Assembly: GCF_029916425.1 (NCBI RefSeq)
Contig: NZ_JAHAVQ010000010.1
Location: 1 to 64,000 of the forward strand
Source: Liquorilactobacillus sicerae
GTDB lineage: Bacteria > Bacillota > Bacilli > Lactobacillales > Lactobacillaceae
DNA: 64,000 nucleotides
Reading direction: 5' to 3'
Under the pieces are notes generated by a model that saw only the letters and a program-made list of their open reading frames with translations, was not told where the DNA came from and made no database searches. Below, piece by piece: positions 1-7,973 of this stretch. The translations under genes were made by a program, and so were the position numbers. Numbering within the stretch: position 1 is the first letter of the stretch; every line of letters starts with the position of its first letter.

Positions 1-166
1 GGTCATTTATAGTAAGATGTTGATAGTGGCTCATAATAGAAATCCTTCCTTTTTTAAGTTATAGACAAACTTATTATATTTGGATTTCCCTTGTGAGTCC
101 TTTATTTTGTTTTAGCGTTGCACTTAAAGTGTAAATTCATCATATTTTAAACAATTTGAAAAAATC

Positions 167-713
167 TTATAGATATAGACCCTTTTCAACACTTTTCTGT
201 ACAATGTCTTCAACTAGTTCCCACAGTTCTTTTGATTCGTTTTTGATAAACGACTTCTTTTTCAGTACCATTTCTGAGGTCATATTCTCAGGATTGTAAT
301 TTTTATCAGAAACCACTAAATGATTTATTAGTGGAACTAAAGCATCTATTATCCTAGCATATCGCGCTTCTGGACTATTCCCTTTTTCAAACTCTTGCCA
401 TAATTTTCGTAACTCTTCAGACTGATCTATAGGTAATAATTCTGTACTCCTATTAAACGAAAGCAATTCTTTCTCGTGGGAACTTTTTTCCCCTTTTCAT
501 CATATACCCATGTATCTCCAGCGTAGACTTCTCCTAAATCATGAATGAGCAACATTTGAATTACTTTTTCCATGTCCAATTTATCTGAATAATATTCCTT
601 AAAAACAGAAGCCATAATTGCACCTTGCCACTGATGTTCTGCATCGTTTTCAAATCTTCCATCTAAAGTTCTGTTATGTCTTGTAACCGCCTTGGATTTC
701 TCAATCTATTCAT
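167..713 (-). pseudogene. HD-domain phosphohydrolase (YfbR/HDDC2-like), degenerate
   Basis: A decayed gene for an HD-superfamily metal-dependent nucleotide phosphohydrolase. Reading leftward, one frame gives RFENDAEHQW followed by LLIHDLGEVYAGDTW (the H...HD motif pattern of YfbR/HDDC2-like 5'-nucleotidases) up to about position 478. The C-terminal part (LLPIDQSEELRKLW...ARIIDALVPLINH) continues in another frame down to 167. A good Shine-Dalgarno (AAAGGAG) precedes an ATG at 713, but the frame from that ATG reaches TAG after 16 codons, and the frame carrying the HD motif has a TAG close to its beginning. There are therefore at least two lesions. It lies just outside the guaA-inserted element, so it may belong to the old chromosome or to an earlier island. 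The family is clear and the loss of function very likely. Confidence 0.75.
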
Positions 714-862
714 TTTTATACTCCTTTTATGAGTCAATCGATGTCTTTACCAGTTACACTATACGATCCCCTACTTATTTCTATGGGAGTAATCTTTACA
801 ACCTCATTAATCGAACAAAGTATAAATTCAACAGATGTTATCTTTACCCACTATGCAATTAC

Positions 863-1008
863 TGTAAATAAAAAATAGCGTGTTTATGATCAGAAATTGC
901 CTTGCTCATAATTAATTTTTCTACGAACTCTTTCTTAATGCGCCCGCATAAATTAACGATTCATTAATATTATCACTAGACAATTGCATAACATCCTTTT
1001 TTACTCCG
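863..1008 (-). pseudogene. possible remnant of a small unknown gene
   Basis: On the minus strand two overlapping frames look continuous in composition. One starts at an ATG near 990 (MQLSSDNINESLIYAGALRK) and stops after about 20 codons; a second picks up with EFVEKLIMSKAISDHKHAIFY. This reads like a gene broken by a frameshift near 925. No family is recognised, and chance cannot be excluded. The rest of 714-1201 shows only the att/terminator repeat. Confidence 0.2.
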
Positions 1009-1098
1009 TTAATGTTTGCTTTTTGTTAGCTCTTATTTCAAAAATAGCTTAGAAAGCAATTGCTAACTAAGCTAAATTATTTACTATTCCCACTCAAT
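995..1098. repeat. distal att site with guaA-type 3' end and terminator
   Basis: About 104 bp resembling 11282-11390, with small indels and substitutions. The guaA-side 20 bases (1079-1098, ATTTACTATTCCCACTCAAT) are identical in both copies; on the minus strand they encode the last residues IEWE and the stop codon of guaA. The flank holds a terminator hairpin (TAGCTTAG arms at 1045-1052 and 1067-1074, T-run on the minus strand at 1040-1044). This marks the far junction of the inserted element. The flank is either the native guaA terminator or the end of another element. Confidence 0.85.
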
Positions 1099-1201
1099 CA
1101 TTTACTAGATAAATTATAATTGAAATACCGATATATCAACATTTAATCACGTAATAAAAGCTTAAAATACACCTTGTTTAATAGGGATTGTTTGCAAATT
1201 G

Positions 1202-1588
1202 TTAGCTCCTAAAAATTAATAATTTTTTTTGAAGCATATCCAAAAACTTTATTTCTTGAACCGAATATTCTTCATAAAAATCAAAAATTGAAAAACGTTC
1301 TGGCGAATTTATTAAATCAGCAATTATATCTTCAAAACAATGTTCGTGGTCAACTATACTCCCATCTTTATAATGATATAATAGCCCTATTGTATTCTTA
1401 TGAACTTTTTTTATAGGACTATTTAAAAACTCTGTAGCGATATAATTAAGATTTCCCATTTCAACAGCCCAATCCGTTGAAACAATCCATAGGTCATAAT
1501 CACTCAAATAAAAAGGTACCTTTTGACTAGAGAATTTCTTCTCCAGTCTTCTGTAAACTATCCTTTGCCACATTTCTTTTAAAATCAT
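1202..1588 (-). CDS. unknown protein, IME cargo
   Basis: Encodes 128 residues with no family I recognise. The N-terminus is basic and helical (KEMWQRIVYRRLEKKF), the middle is rich in aromatic residues (FYLSDYDLWIVSTDW), and the C-terminus is helical and lysine-rich. There is no signal peptide or clear membrane segment, so it is probably cytoplasmic. It is the last gene of a leftward run, 25 nt after the phosphoesterase gene, and sits against the distal att site, the usual cargo position in such elements. A weak AGGAAA precedes the ATG at 1588; an internal Met at 1573 is an alternative start. Co-transcription with the phosphoesterase and integrase is inferred from spacing. Confidence 0.6.
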   Translation of the reverse strand: MILKEMWQRIVYRRLEKKFSSQKVPFYLSDYDLWIVSTDWAVEMGNLNYIATEFLNSPIKKVHKNTIGLLYHYKDGSIVDHEHCFEDIIADLINSPERFSIFDFYEEYSVQEIKFLDMLQKKLLIFRS

Positions 1589-1613
1589 TTATATTACTTT
1601 TCCTATCTATCAC

Positions 1614-2159
1614 TTAATAAAATGATATTTCCTGTTCTTCAATTTTTTCCAATACTTTATCAATACTTATTGGGGCAAATCCAATTCTATCCACACCAAC
1701 ATTCAATGCTCTTGGACCCAAAGTACTATCAAAGTATTCTATTCTTTTATCATGAACATGCCCATAAAGCAGAATAGAATTGTTATAATATTGATCCCAC
1801 TCAAGAATTGGATAATGGAACAACACTATTTCCTTTCTTTTGTAATAAAAGCTATAGTAATCTTTAATCCATTCAAAATTATTTAAATCAAACATTGAAT
1901 CATCTAGATAATCTTCATGGTTTCCCCTGACTAAATATTTTTTACCTCTTAACTTTTTTAATATTTCATTTGCTCTTTTTCCAGAGCCATTAAACATAAA
2001 ATCCCCTAATATATAAACTTCATCTTCTGAAGATTGTACCGTCTCATTCCAAAGCTTAATCAGTTCATTATTCATCTCTAAAACATTCTTAAATGGACGG
2101 TTACTAAATGAAATAATATCCTCATGACCAAAGTGCATGTCTGCAATAAAATATTTCAT
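1614..2159 (-). CDS. calcineurin-like metallophosphoesterase
   Basis: 181 residues with the complete metallophosphoesterase signature: D7-x-H9 at the N-terminus, LGDF around residue 53, RGNHED around residues 78-83, a later LFHYP histidine, and YGHVHD. These residues bind the two metal ions that hydrolyse a phosphomono- or diester; the substrate cannot be read from the sequence. The length is that of small stand-alone phosphoesterases. Its ATG (2157-2159) overlaps the integrase stop (2159-2161) by one base, so translation is likely coupled and the gene should be expressed whenever the integrase message is. No signal peptide. In an IME such a gene is cargo, possibly nucleic-acid or nucleotide directed. 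Confidence 0.85.
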   Translation of the reverse strand: MKYFIADMHFGHEDIISFSNRPFKNVLEMNNELIKLWNETVQSSEDEVYILGDFMFNGSGKRANEILKKLRGKKYLVRGNHEDYLDDSMFDLNNFEWIKDYYSFYYKRKEIVLFHYPILEWDQYYNNSILLYGHVHDKRIEYFDSTLGPRALNVGVDRIGFAPISIDKVLEKIEEQEISFY

Positions 2160-3346
2160 TATAAATCACTTCCTTTTAGATATTCATTTCCGTTAAATGT
2201 TTTTCTTTTTACATTCTTATTAACCTTTACACCATCAAGTATTCCAACAATTCTATCAGCGACTTCACGATTTACATTAGGATATAGGTGACTGTACACC
2301 CCCAAAGTGGTCTTGATATCGGAATGTCCGAGCCGGCTCTGAACAACCAAAGCATTTTCGCCCATAGCAATCAACATTGAAGCATGTGAATGTCTCAAAG
2401 CATGAACCTTAATTCGATGTACACCAGCCATTTCAGCATGATGTTCTATCATATGCCTTGCTGTACTCCGATTAGTTGGACTTCCATTATAACTTAATAC
2501 AAAATCAATACTACCAATATTCTTTTCTTGAACCATTTTCCAATCTGCCAACATTTTAGCAGTATCATGATCAATAGCTATTGTACGAATACTAGCACTT
2601 GTTTTTGGTTCTCCAATATAATATTCATCAGCATTTTTATAATACATTGACTTATTAACGTGAACAATACAATTTTGTATATCTACGTCTTGCCACGTTA
2701 AAGCTTGAGCCTCTCCAAATCTTAAGCCAGTCATATAGAGAAAATCTATCAATACTTTTGAAAAAAAATCATAATATTGATTATCGTCAAAAGTAGCAAA
2801 AACCTTTCTAAATTCTTCAATAGTCCAAAAATCTACTTTTCTTTTTATCTTTTTCACATTTCCTACTTGCCTTGCTGGATTCTTTTGCAACATACCAAGT
2901 CTTTTTGCCAAATCTAAAACCTGCTCTAACAATCCAAAAATCAATCTTATATATCCATTGCTAAATCCTTGCTCTGAAAGATTATTCTGCCATTTTTTCA
3001 AATAAGCCAAAGAAATATCTTTTAATTTTCTATTGTTAAAGTATCTAAACTGCTTATCCATTATTAATTTTCTATTATCAAAAGTACTTCTCCTAACTGA
3101 ACGCTTATAATCCGACAAAAAATAGTCTTCATAAAATACTTCAAAGCTCATTGAACTATTTTTATTTATTCCACTTTCAGAACGATTATTCATAAATTCA
3201 TCATAGGCTTGCTTTGCTTCTTTTTGTGTACTAAATCCTCGCTTAAAATGTTGAATTCTTTTTCCTTTTTCGTCAAATCCAAGGTTCGCGACAAAATAAA
3301 AATTACCTGTTTTCTTATTCAAATAGACATTACTTACTCGTGGCAT
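2159..3346 (-). CDS. int: tyrosine recombinase/integrase of the IME
   Basis: Catalyses integration and excision of the element at the guaA 3' end. The N-terminal ~60 residues resemble the arm-binding AP2-like domain (NFYFVANLGFDEKGKR), followed by a SAM-like core-binding domain and the catalytic domain with TGLRFGEAQALTW (first Arg), HALRHSHASML (HxxR) and LGHSDIKTTLGVYSHL (catalytic Tyr). The start is placed at ATG 3346 because AAGGAG lies nine bases upstream; a longer frame reaching 3367 lacks this. The gene begins inside the end of the DUF3173 gene (17-nt overlap) and its stop overlaps the phosphoesterase start, so all are one translationally coupled unit. The catalytic residues look intact. 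Confidence 0.93.
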   Translation of the reverse strand: MPRVSNVYLNKKTGNFYFVANLGFDEKGKRIQHFKRGFSTQKEAKQAYDEFMNNRSESGINKNSSMSFEVFYEDYFLSDYKRSVRRSTFDNRKLIMDKQFRYFNNRKLKDISLAYLKKWQNNLSEQGFSNGYIRLIFGLLEQVLDLAKRLGMLQKNPARQVGNVKKIKRKVDFWTIEEFRKVFATFDDNQYYDFFSKVLIDFLYMTGLRFGEAQALTWQDVDIQNCIVHVNKSMYYKNADEYYIGEPKTSASIRTIAIDHDTAKMLADWKMVQEKNIGSIDFVLSYNGSPTNRSTARHMIEHHAEMAGVHRIKVHALRHSHASMLIAMGENALVVQSRLGHSDIKTTLGVYSHLYPNVNREVADRIVGILDGVKVNKNVKRKTFNGNEYLKGSDL

Positions 3347-3548
3347 CAAATAATTCTCCTTTTTCATCTGCTATACATATGCCTAAGACTTCTTCTACAG
3401 CCTTAACAGGTACTCTACCGAGTCTTTTGCTTGTGTAGTATCCGAATCCCTTAGATACCATTAATCGTTTAGAACGCCTTATAATATCAGCTGATTGACT
3501 TGGTCCAAATCCAATAGCAATTAATTCCTTTTTTGTTAGTGTCAACAT
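3330..3548 (-). CDS. DUF3173 family protein, integrase partner
   Basis: 72 residues, of the DUF3173 type commonly found immediately upstream of integrases in Gram-positive integrative elements. The sequence (LTKKELIAIGFGPSQSADIIRRSK ... SKRLGRVPVKAVEEVLG) suggests a small helix-turn-helix DNA-binding protein, like an excisionase or recombination directionality factor; that role is inferred from position and fold, not known. The last 17 nt overlap the integrase start. Confidence 0.75.
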   Translation of the reverse strand: MLTLTKKELIAIGFGPSQSADIIRRSKRLMVSKGFGYYTSKRLGRVPVKAVEEVLGICIADEKGELFDATSK

Positions 3549-3566
3549 TTACTATTTCGCCCACTT

Positions 3567-4139
3567 TCAACTATCAAATTCTTTTATTTCTGTAACTCTC
3601 GTTGTTTCACGAATTGTAAAATCACTTTTTCCCAAAGGTTCTAAAATAAAAAATGCTGGCAACCCTATTCTCACGTCAAAAAATAACACCCTTATGCATT
3701 GAGAATCTTTACGTAACTTATTTTGTTCATTTTTTCTAACCATAAAAATTTCTTCTTTATCAAATTGAATTAAATATTTACTTCCTGATTCAGTACCGAC
3801 TAAATACCTCCCTGACTTTATTTGCTTATTCAATTCAAGTAGATTTTGACCTATTTTTATTTTTTTTAGTGTTTCTTTTTCTAAACTACCCAATGCATCA
3901 AGAAAAGTTTCAATACGTTTTTTCCAATAAATAAGCCTATCAGTTTTTTCTACCATTCTCACAATAAACTTTTCTTCAATATGTTTATACAAAATATGTT
4001 GTGTTAAAATATCATAGGTATTTGAAGAATAACCGACTGCTCCACCATAATCACTAACAACAATAGTTCCTATCAGCAAGTGAGTACTCGTTTTAAACTC
4101 TACAACATCTCCAACAACATATTCCATTGACTCAAACAT
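3567..4139 (-). CDS. unknown protein of the IME backbone
   Basis: 190 residues with no recognised family. The N-terminal part (VGDVVEFKTSTHLLIGTIVVSDYGG) looks like a small beta-barrel, reminiscent of domains that bind nucleic acid or protein, followed by a charged helical centre and a beta-rich C-terminus. It has no signal peptide or membrane segment. It begins one base after the rep stop codon and is followed closely by the DUF3173 gene, so it belongs to the replication/recombination module. Its promoter lay upstream of rep, and the IS insertion may affect its expression. Confidence 0.55.
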   Translation of the reverse strand: MFESMEYVVGDVVEFKTSTHLLIGTIVVSDYGGAVGYSSNTYDILTQHILYKHIEEKFIVRMVEKTDRLIYWKKRIETFLDALGSLEKETLKKIKIGQNLLELNKQIKSGRYLVGTESGSKYLIQFDKEEIFMVRKNEQNKLRKDSQCIRVLFFDVRIGLPAFFILEPLGKSDFTIRETTRVTEIKEFDS

Positions 4140-4737
4140 CTTAATTTTCCTCTCTATTCTTTATTTTTCGATAATGCACAGGGTTATCAATAAACTCGTG
4201 ATTCACATAAACCTTAGAAGTATATTTCTGTTCATCAAGAACCATTTCAGATTCAATAACTAAAGGTTTGAAATCAGTAAATTTTTCCTCAACTGGCATT
4301 TTCAAATTACGACTTCTTAAATAACTATTTTTTCCAAAACTTTCAAGTAGGTTTTCTCCTATCCCTTTCTCGAGGTACTTTGAAACATAACGCCCCACGT
4401 TGCTGGAATCGTCAAGATTTTCAAGATGATTAATTCGAACAGCTCCCCAACCCCACAATTCTAACAATTGTTTATGTGGAACAAACGGAATATTAAAAAG
4501 GATTAAGTGTATATGAAATGCTCCTCTCTTCTGACGTTCTAATGTCCCACAATAGGCAAGTTTGCTTTTCTTCGTATGGTGTTTGTGGCAGAATGAATAT
4601 ACACAAGATTGCACTGCAAAAGTACACAACTTAGAAATTGTACAGGAAAGGCTTAGAAAATAAAAAAAGCCATTGCTGGCGTCCTAGGTTTCCTCTAAAG
4701 TTATAGTTACCATACTTTAACTTGGAGGTAGAAAGGC

Positions 4738-6174
4738 TTGCTTACAATGACCGATATTAATACTATCAGAAATTTACGAAATAATCACGATAAATCAATT
4801 AATCGCATCAGAAAAGAATTAAATATTAATTGGCGCACGGCAAAACGCTATGCTGATACAGATCTTTTTCCTAAAGAAACTCATAAGAAAAAGAGTGGCA
4901 TGATGTATGTTGAAAAATGGGGTTCCATTGTTGGCCATTGGCTTTCGGAGGACTCAAGGCTTCCCAGAAAAAAGCGGCGTACCAATCTTGCTTTGTTTCA
5001 AGAATTACAGAATCTTCAGTTTCCTGGATCTTATCGAACTCTCTGTGCCTTTATTCAAGAATGGAAAGCAACACACTACAATGAATTTAAAGAAGATCAA
5101 GGCTTTGAAAGATTGGAACATCCACCAGCTGAAGCTCAGTTGGATTTTGGAACAATGGAGGTGGTTTATCAGGGAGCTTTTAAGGATATTAAAATACTAG
5201 TTTTAACATTTCCTTTTAGTAATACCGGATTTGCAGTAGCTTTACCAGCTGAGAATCAAGAATGCCTTTTAGAAGGAATGAAGATGCTATTCAAACAAGC
5301 TGGTGGAGTTCCAAGAAAAATACGAATTGATAATATGTCCACTGCTGTGGTACAACGAAAATCAAAATTCAAACCTGCGGTTTTAACTGATGGTTTTCAA
5401 CAATTTGTTAATCATTATGGTTTTGAAACTCAAATTTGTAATCCTCGAAGCGGTAATGAAAAAGGAAGTGTTGAAAATAAAGTTGGTTATATTCGCTATA
5501 ATTTTTTGGTAACTAGTCCAATTATGAAGGACTTTGATACTTTAAATCATGACCTTGAGATTCAATTAATTCAAGATCGTAAACGCATGCATTATGAAAA
5601 AGGCAAGAGTATCGAAGAATTGTGGATTGAGGAAAAAGGAGAATTGCTTCAATTGCCAGATGTCGATTATCCCGTTTTTAAAGAAATTGAAGTCAGTGCC
5701 AATAAATACAACGAAATTCTTTTAGATAAGACTCGTATCCATGTTCCCCATTCTCGTAATTATTCTGTTATTTATGCTGTTCTTCGATCTGAATCTTATC
5801 AATTAGTTAGTAGTGATGGCGAAATTATAGCTGAAGGTCCAAGACCCTATATGAATAAAAAAAGAATAATTGATTGGAAAGTAATTTTATCAGATTGGCG
5901 TAATAAATTATCAACTATGCACTATTCTCGCTACTGGAAATATTTACCAGAACGAATAAAGCTTTACCTAAGCCACCCTGATTTGAAAGAACAGTTTAAA
6001 AGGCTTGATCAACTGCTCAACCTTTTAACGAGTCATAATTTGATAAGTATCGACCAACATTTTTATGAATTAATTACTAAAGACAGTAAAGGCGATGACT
6101 CCTACGGAGTTGATTGGGGAAACTACGATGCTTTTTTGAAACCAACTTCTAAAAAGGAGGATCACCACGAATGA
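4738..6174 (+). CDS. istA: IS21 transposase IstA
   Basis: 478-residue DDE transposase. The N-terminus holds a helix-turn-helix (INRIRKELNINWRTAKRYAD), and the integrase core follows with EAQLDFG (first Asp), KIRIDNMSTAV (second Asp) and NEKGSVENKVGY (Glu). The TTG at 4738 is nine bases after GGAGG; the ATG at 4747 is less well placed. The 3' end overlaps istB by four bases (ATGA), the usual coupling in this family. Full length for the family. Confidence 0.95.
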   Translation: MLTMTDINTIRNLRNNHDKSINRIRKELNINWRTAKRYADTDLFPKETHKKKSGMMYVEKWGSIVGHWLSEDSRLPRKKRRTNLALFQELQNLQFPGSYRTLCAFIQEWKATHYNEFKEDQGFERLEHPPAEAQLDFGTMEVVYQGAFKDIKILVLTFPFSNTGFAVALPAENQECLLEGMKMLFKQAGGVPRKIRIDNMSTAVVQRKSKFKPAVLTDGFQQFVNHYGFETQICNPRSGNEKGSVENKVGYIRYNFLVTSPIMKDFDTLNHDLEIQLIQDRKRMHYEKGKSIEELWIEEKGELLQLPDVDYPVFKEIEVSANKYNEILLDKTRIHVPHSRNYSVIYAVLRSESYQLVSSDGEIIAEGPRPYMNKKRIIDWKVILSDWRNKLSTMHYSRYWKYLPERIKLYLSHPDLKEQFKRLDQLLNLLTSHNLISIDQHFYELITKDSKGDDSYGVDWGNYDAFLKPTSKKEDHHE

Positions 6175-6914
6175 AATCTGATCAGTTAAATGAACTCTGC
6201 AAGAAATTACATCTTTCCCATTTACCTGAATCAATAAATTCAATTACTGATGACTTTTATTCAAAAGAAGAATGGTTAATTTCATTGTTGGAGAGTGAAA
6301 TAAATTGTCGAAGAGAACTTAAGAAGGCACGTCTTTATAAGCAGTCTAAAATTCCGACTAAAAAATCCTTGGAAGATTATGAGTGGCATAGTCAGATTAT
6401 GTTACCCAATCCAAACACCAAAGAAGAATTGACAAGTCTTTCATTTATACGTCAAAAGGAAAATGCAGTATTTGTTGGAACACCAGGCACGGGGAAAACG
6501 CATCTTGCTTGTGCACTGGGCTACATGGCTACACAAGCAGAAATTGAAACAAGATTTTGGCGTGTACCTGAACTAGTTACTAATTTAGAATACCAATGGA
6601 GGAATAATACACTAGAGACCTTTAAAAAAAGTTTCACACGAGTGAAACTTATTATATTAGATGAAATGGGATATGTTCCATTTACTAAAGAAGGAGCTGA
6701 ATTATTGTTTCAACTGATTAGTGACTGGTACGAAAATAAAAGCATCATTATTACCAGTAATCTTGAATTCAGTCAATGGAATAAAGTTTTCATTGATCCA
6801 CGATTAACTGCGGCTTTGGTAGACAGATTAATTCATCACGCCCATATTTTAAGCTTTACAGGTGAAAGTTTTCGCTTAAAGAATTCGCTTTCTAAAACAA
6901 AATATCAAAAATAG
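6171..6914 (+). CDS. istB: IS21 helper ATPase IstB
   Basis: 247-residue AAA+ ATPase that works with IstA in target choice and strand transfer. Walker A is VGTPGTGKTHLA, around residues 101-112, and Walker B is LIILDEMGY. The length is normal for the family. Preceded by GGAGG inside the istA end and overlapping it by four bases. Confidence 0.95.
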   Translation: MKSDQLNELCKKLHLSHLPESINSITDDFYSKEEWLISLLESEINCRRELKKARLYKQSKIPTKKSLEDYEWHSQIMLPNPNTKEELTSLSFIRQKENAVFVGTPGTGKTHLACALGYMATQAEIETRFWRVPELVTNLEYQWRNNTLETFKKSFTRVKLIILDEMGYVPFTKEGAELLFQLISDWYENKSIIITSNLEFSQWNKVFIDPRLTAALVDRLIHHAHILSFTGESFRLKNSLSKTKYQK

Positions 6915-7405
6915 AACTTAGACGCAAAGTTATGTACTTTTCTTTGCCCTCTTATGTACAAAGCTCTTGCAAAATACATATGGTAAACAGAATAATTAAA
7001 TCTCTTCACAAATCTTTTAAACAACGCAGTAAATTCATCTCGGTCTTGAATATTCCTTTTTGTAGTCAACGTTAGAAAAAGATGTATGATTATCAAAATT
7101 GCTGTCTATAATCCGTTGTAATCTCCATTTGGCTTCTCTTCTCTTTTTCTGCATATTCCTCAAGCGTTCAGTTTGCTCTTCTTGACTAAGTTCTTCAAAA
7201 TTTCTACGCTTTATACTTTCTTTTTTTGAATTATTTTCTTCAATAAGCTCCCCTTTAGTGGGTACCGGGAACTTATAATCCCAAATTTCAGTATAGCCTG
7301 GGGTTCTGATAATTTTTCGATTGTACATGACACCACCCAAAACTATATTTTTTTACCTTTGCTATTCTAGCTTTCGCCTTTATTAGTCCTAAGAACAAGT
7401 ATAGT

Positions 7406-7527
7406 AGAAGGAAAGTGAAACTTTCCTTCTAAAACTACTAAACATGGTCGGTTTTTCGGGTCGGCTCCGCCTGTGCTCTTGCCTCCGGCAGGCACCCCCT
7501 TTTCAAAAACCAACCATGCTAAGTAGT
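7406..7527. other. structured non-coding region, candidate oriT / replication origin
   Basis: The 209-bp gap between the rep start and the next gene upstream has no ORF but dense structure. There is a perfect 10-bp stem (7406-7415 with 7421-7430), then a 23-bp inverted repeat with 20 matches (7434-7456 with 7505-7527) enclosing a GC-rich core with nested hairpins (GCCTG...CAGGC). The core is strikingly GC-rich against its AT-rich surroundings. Rolling-circle elements commonly place the nick site or single-strand origin beside rep, so an oriT/dso/sso function is inferred. The nick position cannot be read. Confidence 0.5.
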
Positions 7528-7549
7528 TCAAAGCATTTTATTTTTTAAT

Positions 7550-7864
7550 TTATTTTTTTACAGGCTTAATGTCAGTGCAATTAAACCAGAGATTTCCATT
7601 AAATTGCCCCATGTTTAGGTCCATTAACTCAACCGGAGTCGTCTTAGCATTTTTCAGTGACTCTACTGATAGTGTAGGATTTAAAGTCTTAACTTTGACA
7701 GAAATCATTTCAAAGTAAAACGGTGAATTGATATCCTGAATTGAGATATCTAAACGATAGGCAGTCAACTCGTCAGTTTTACGATCTCTAACTTCTTCAT
7801 ATCCCTTCACTGCTAAAAACTGATGCCCTAATTTTTCCTTGTCTAAAAAATCTTCTAAACGCAT
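7550..7864 (-). CDS. small conjugative-element protein (possibly DUF961/YdcP-like)
   Basis: 104 residues from ATG 7864, chosen because AGAGG lies just upstream; the longer frame to 7882 has no ribosome site. A short acidic N-terminus leads into a beta-rich body (YRLDISIQDINSPFYFEMISVKV) ending FNCTDIKPVKK. The size, the position between the coupling ATPase and the relaxase, and the final pattern recall the DUF961/YdcP proteins of Tn916-like elements, but the match is weak. It is likely cytoplasmic and part of the transfer/replication module. Confidence 0.5.
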   Translation of the reverse strand: MRLEDFLDKEKLGHQFLAVKGYEEVRDRKTDELTAYRLDISIQDINSPFYFEMISVKVKTLNPTLSVESLKNAKTTPVELMDLNMGQFNGNLWFNCTDIKPVKK

Positions 7865-7901
7865 ATTGATAACCTCTTTCAAATTTTATTTTATTTTAAT
7901 A

Positions 7902-7922
7902 ATCAGCAAAATACGCTGATTT
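7902..7922. other. short perfect hairpin between coupling ATPase and next gene
   Basis: AATCAGC and GCTGATT form a perfect 7-bp stem around a 7-base loop, with no T-run on either strand. It may help stabilise mRNA or mark a processing site. No more can be said. Confidence 0.3.
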
Positions 7923-7973
7923 GCAACAGTTTTAGAAAGTAAGATTAAAGAACAATCTTCCTTTCAAAACCGT

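Larger units (their letters stand above)
4580..6978 (+). mobile_element. IS21-family insertion sequence
   Basis: A 2,399-bp element with the two-gene istA-istB layout typical of the family. Both ends start TG and end CA. The terminal ~50 bp are imperfectly inverted, with matching blocks TACA-AAGA, AAAAGTACA and AACTT at similar depths. It is flanked by the 5-bp direct repeat TATGG (4575-4579 and 6979-6983), within the 4-8 bp range known for IS21. Precise removal restores the rep reading frame, which proves the boundaries. Both transposition genes are intact, so the copy may be active. Confidence 0.93.
4141..7328 (-). pseudogene. HUH-type Rep/relaxase of the IME, split by IS21-family element and frameshift
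   Basis: Rolling-circle replication initiator/relaxase. The 3' part (4141-4574) carries ERQKRGAFHIHLILF, the metal-binding HUH motif, and VGRYVSKYLEKG with the candidate nicking tyrosine. The 5' part runs from 7328 (ATG after GGGTGG) and ends at the IS. Removing 4580-6978 and one copy of TATGG joins NYSVYH to TKKSKLAYCG in frame. A second lesion is an extra base in the A-run 7076-7080: dropping one base changes the abortive reading into FLTLTTKRNIQDRDE, a conserved beta-strand of these proteins. The repaired gene is 261 codons including the stop. Similar Reps serve as relaxases in TcpA-type IMEs of streptococci. It is non-functional as it stands. Confidence 0.88.

Noticed and set aside
1-166. 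Possible end of a further insertion sequence at the left edge
   Set aside because: No inverted repeat or transposase trace is visible; the stretch has no feature I can support.
1197-1208. The word TTGTTAGCTC recurs near 1024, 1199, 11310 and 20437
   Set aside because: Only the copies at ~1024 and ~11310 belong to the att repeat; the others lie in or at coding ends (1202 ORF stop, oppF C-terminus) and are not extended, so they are chance.
6905-7096. 63-codon minus-strand ORF as a separate gene
   Set aside because: It is the frameshifted continuation of rep running into the right end of the IS.
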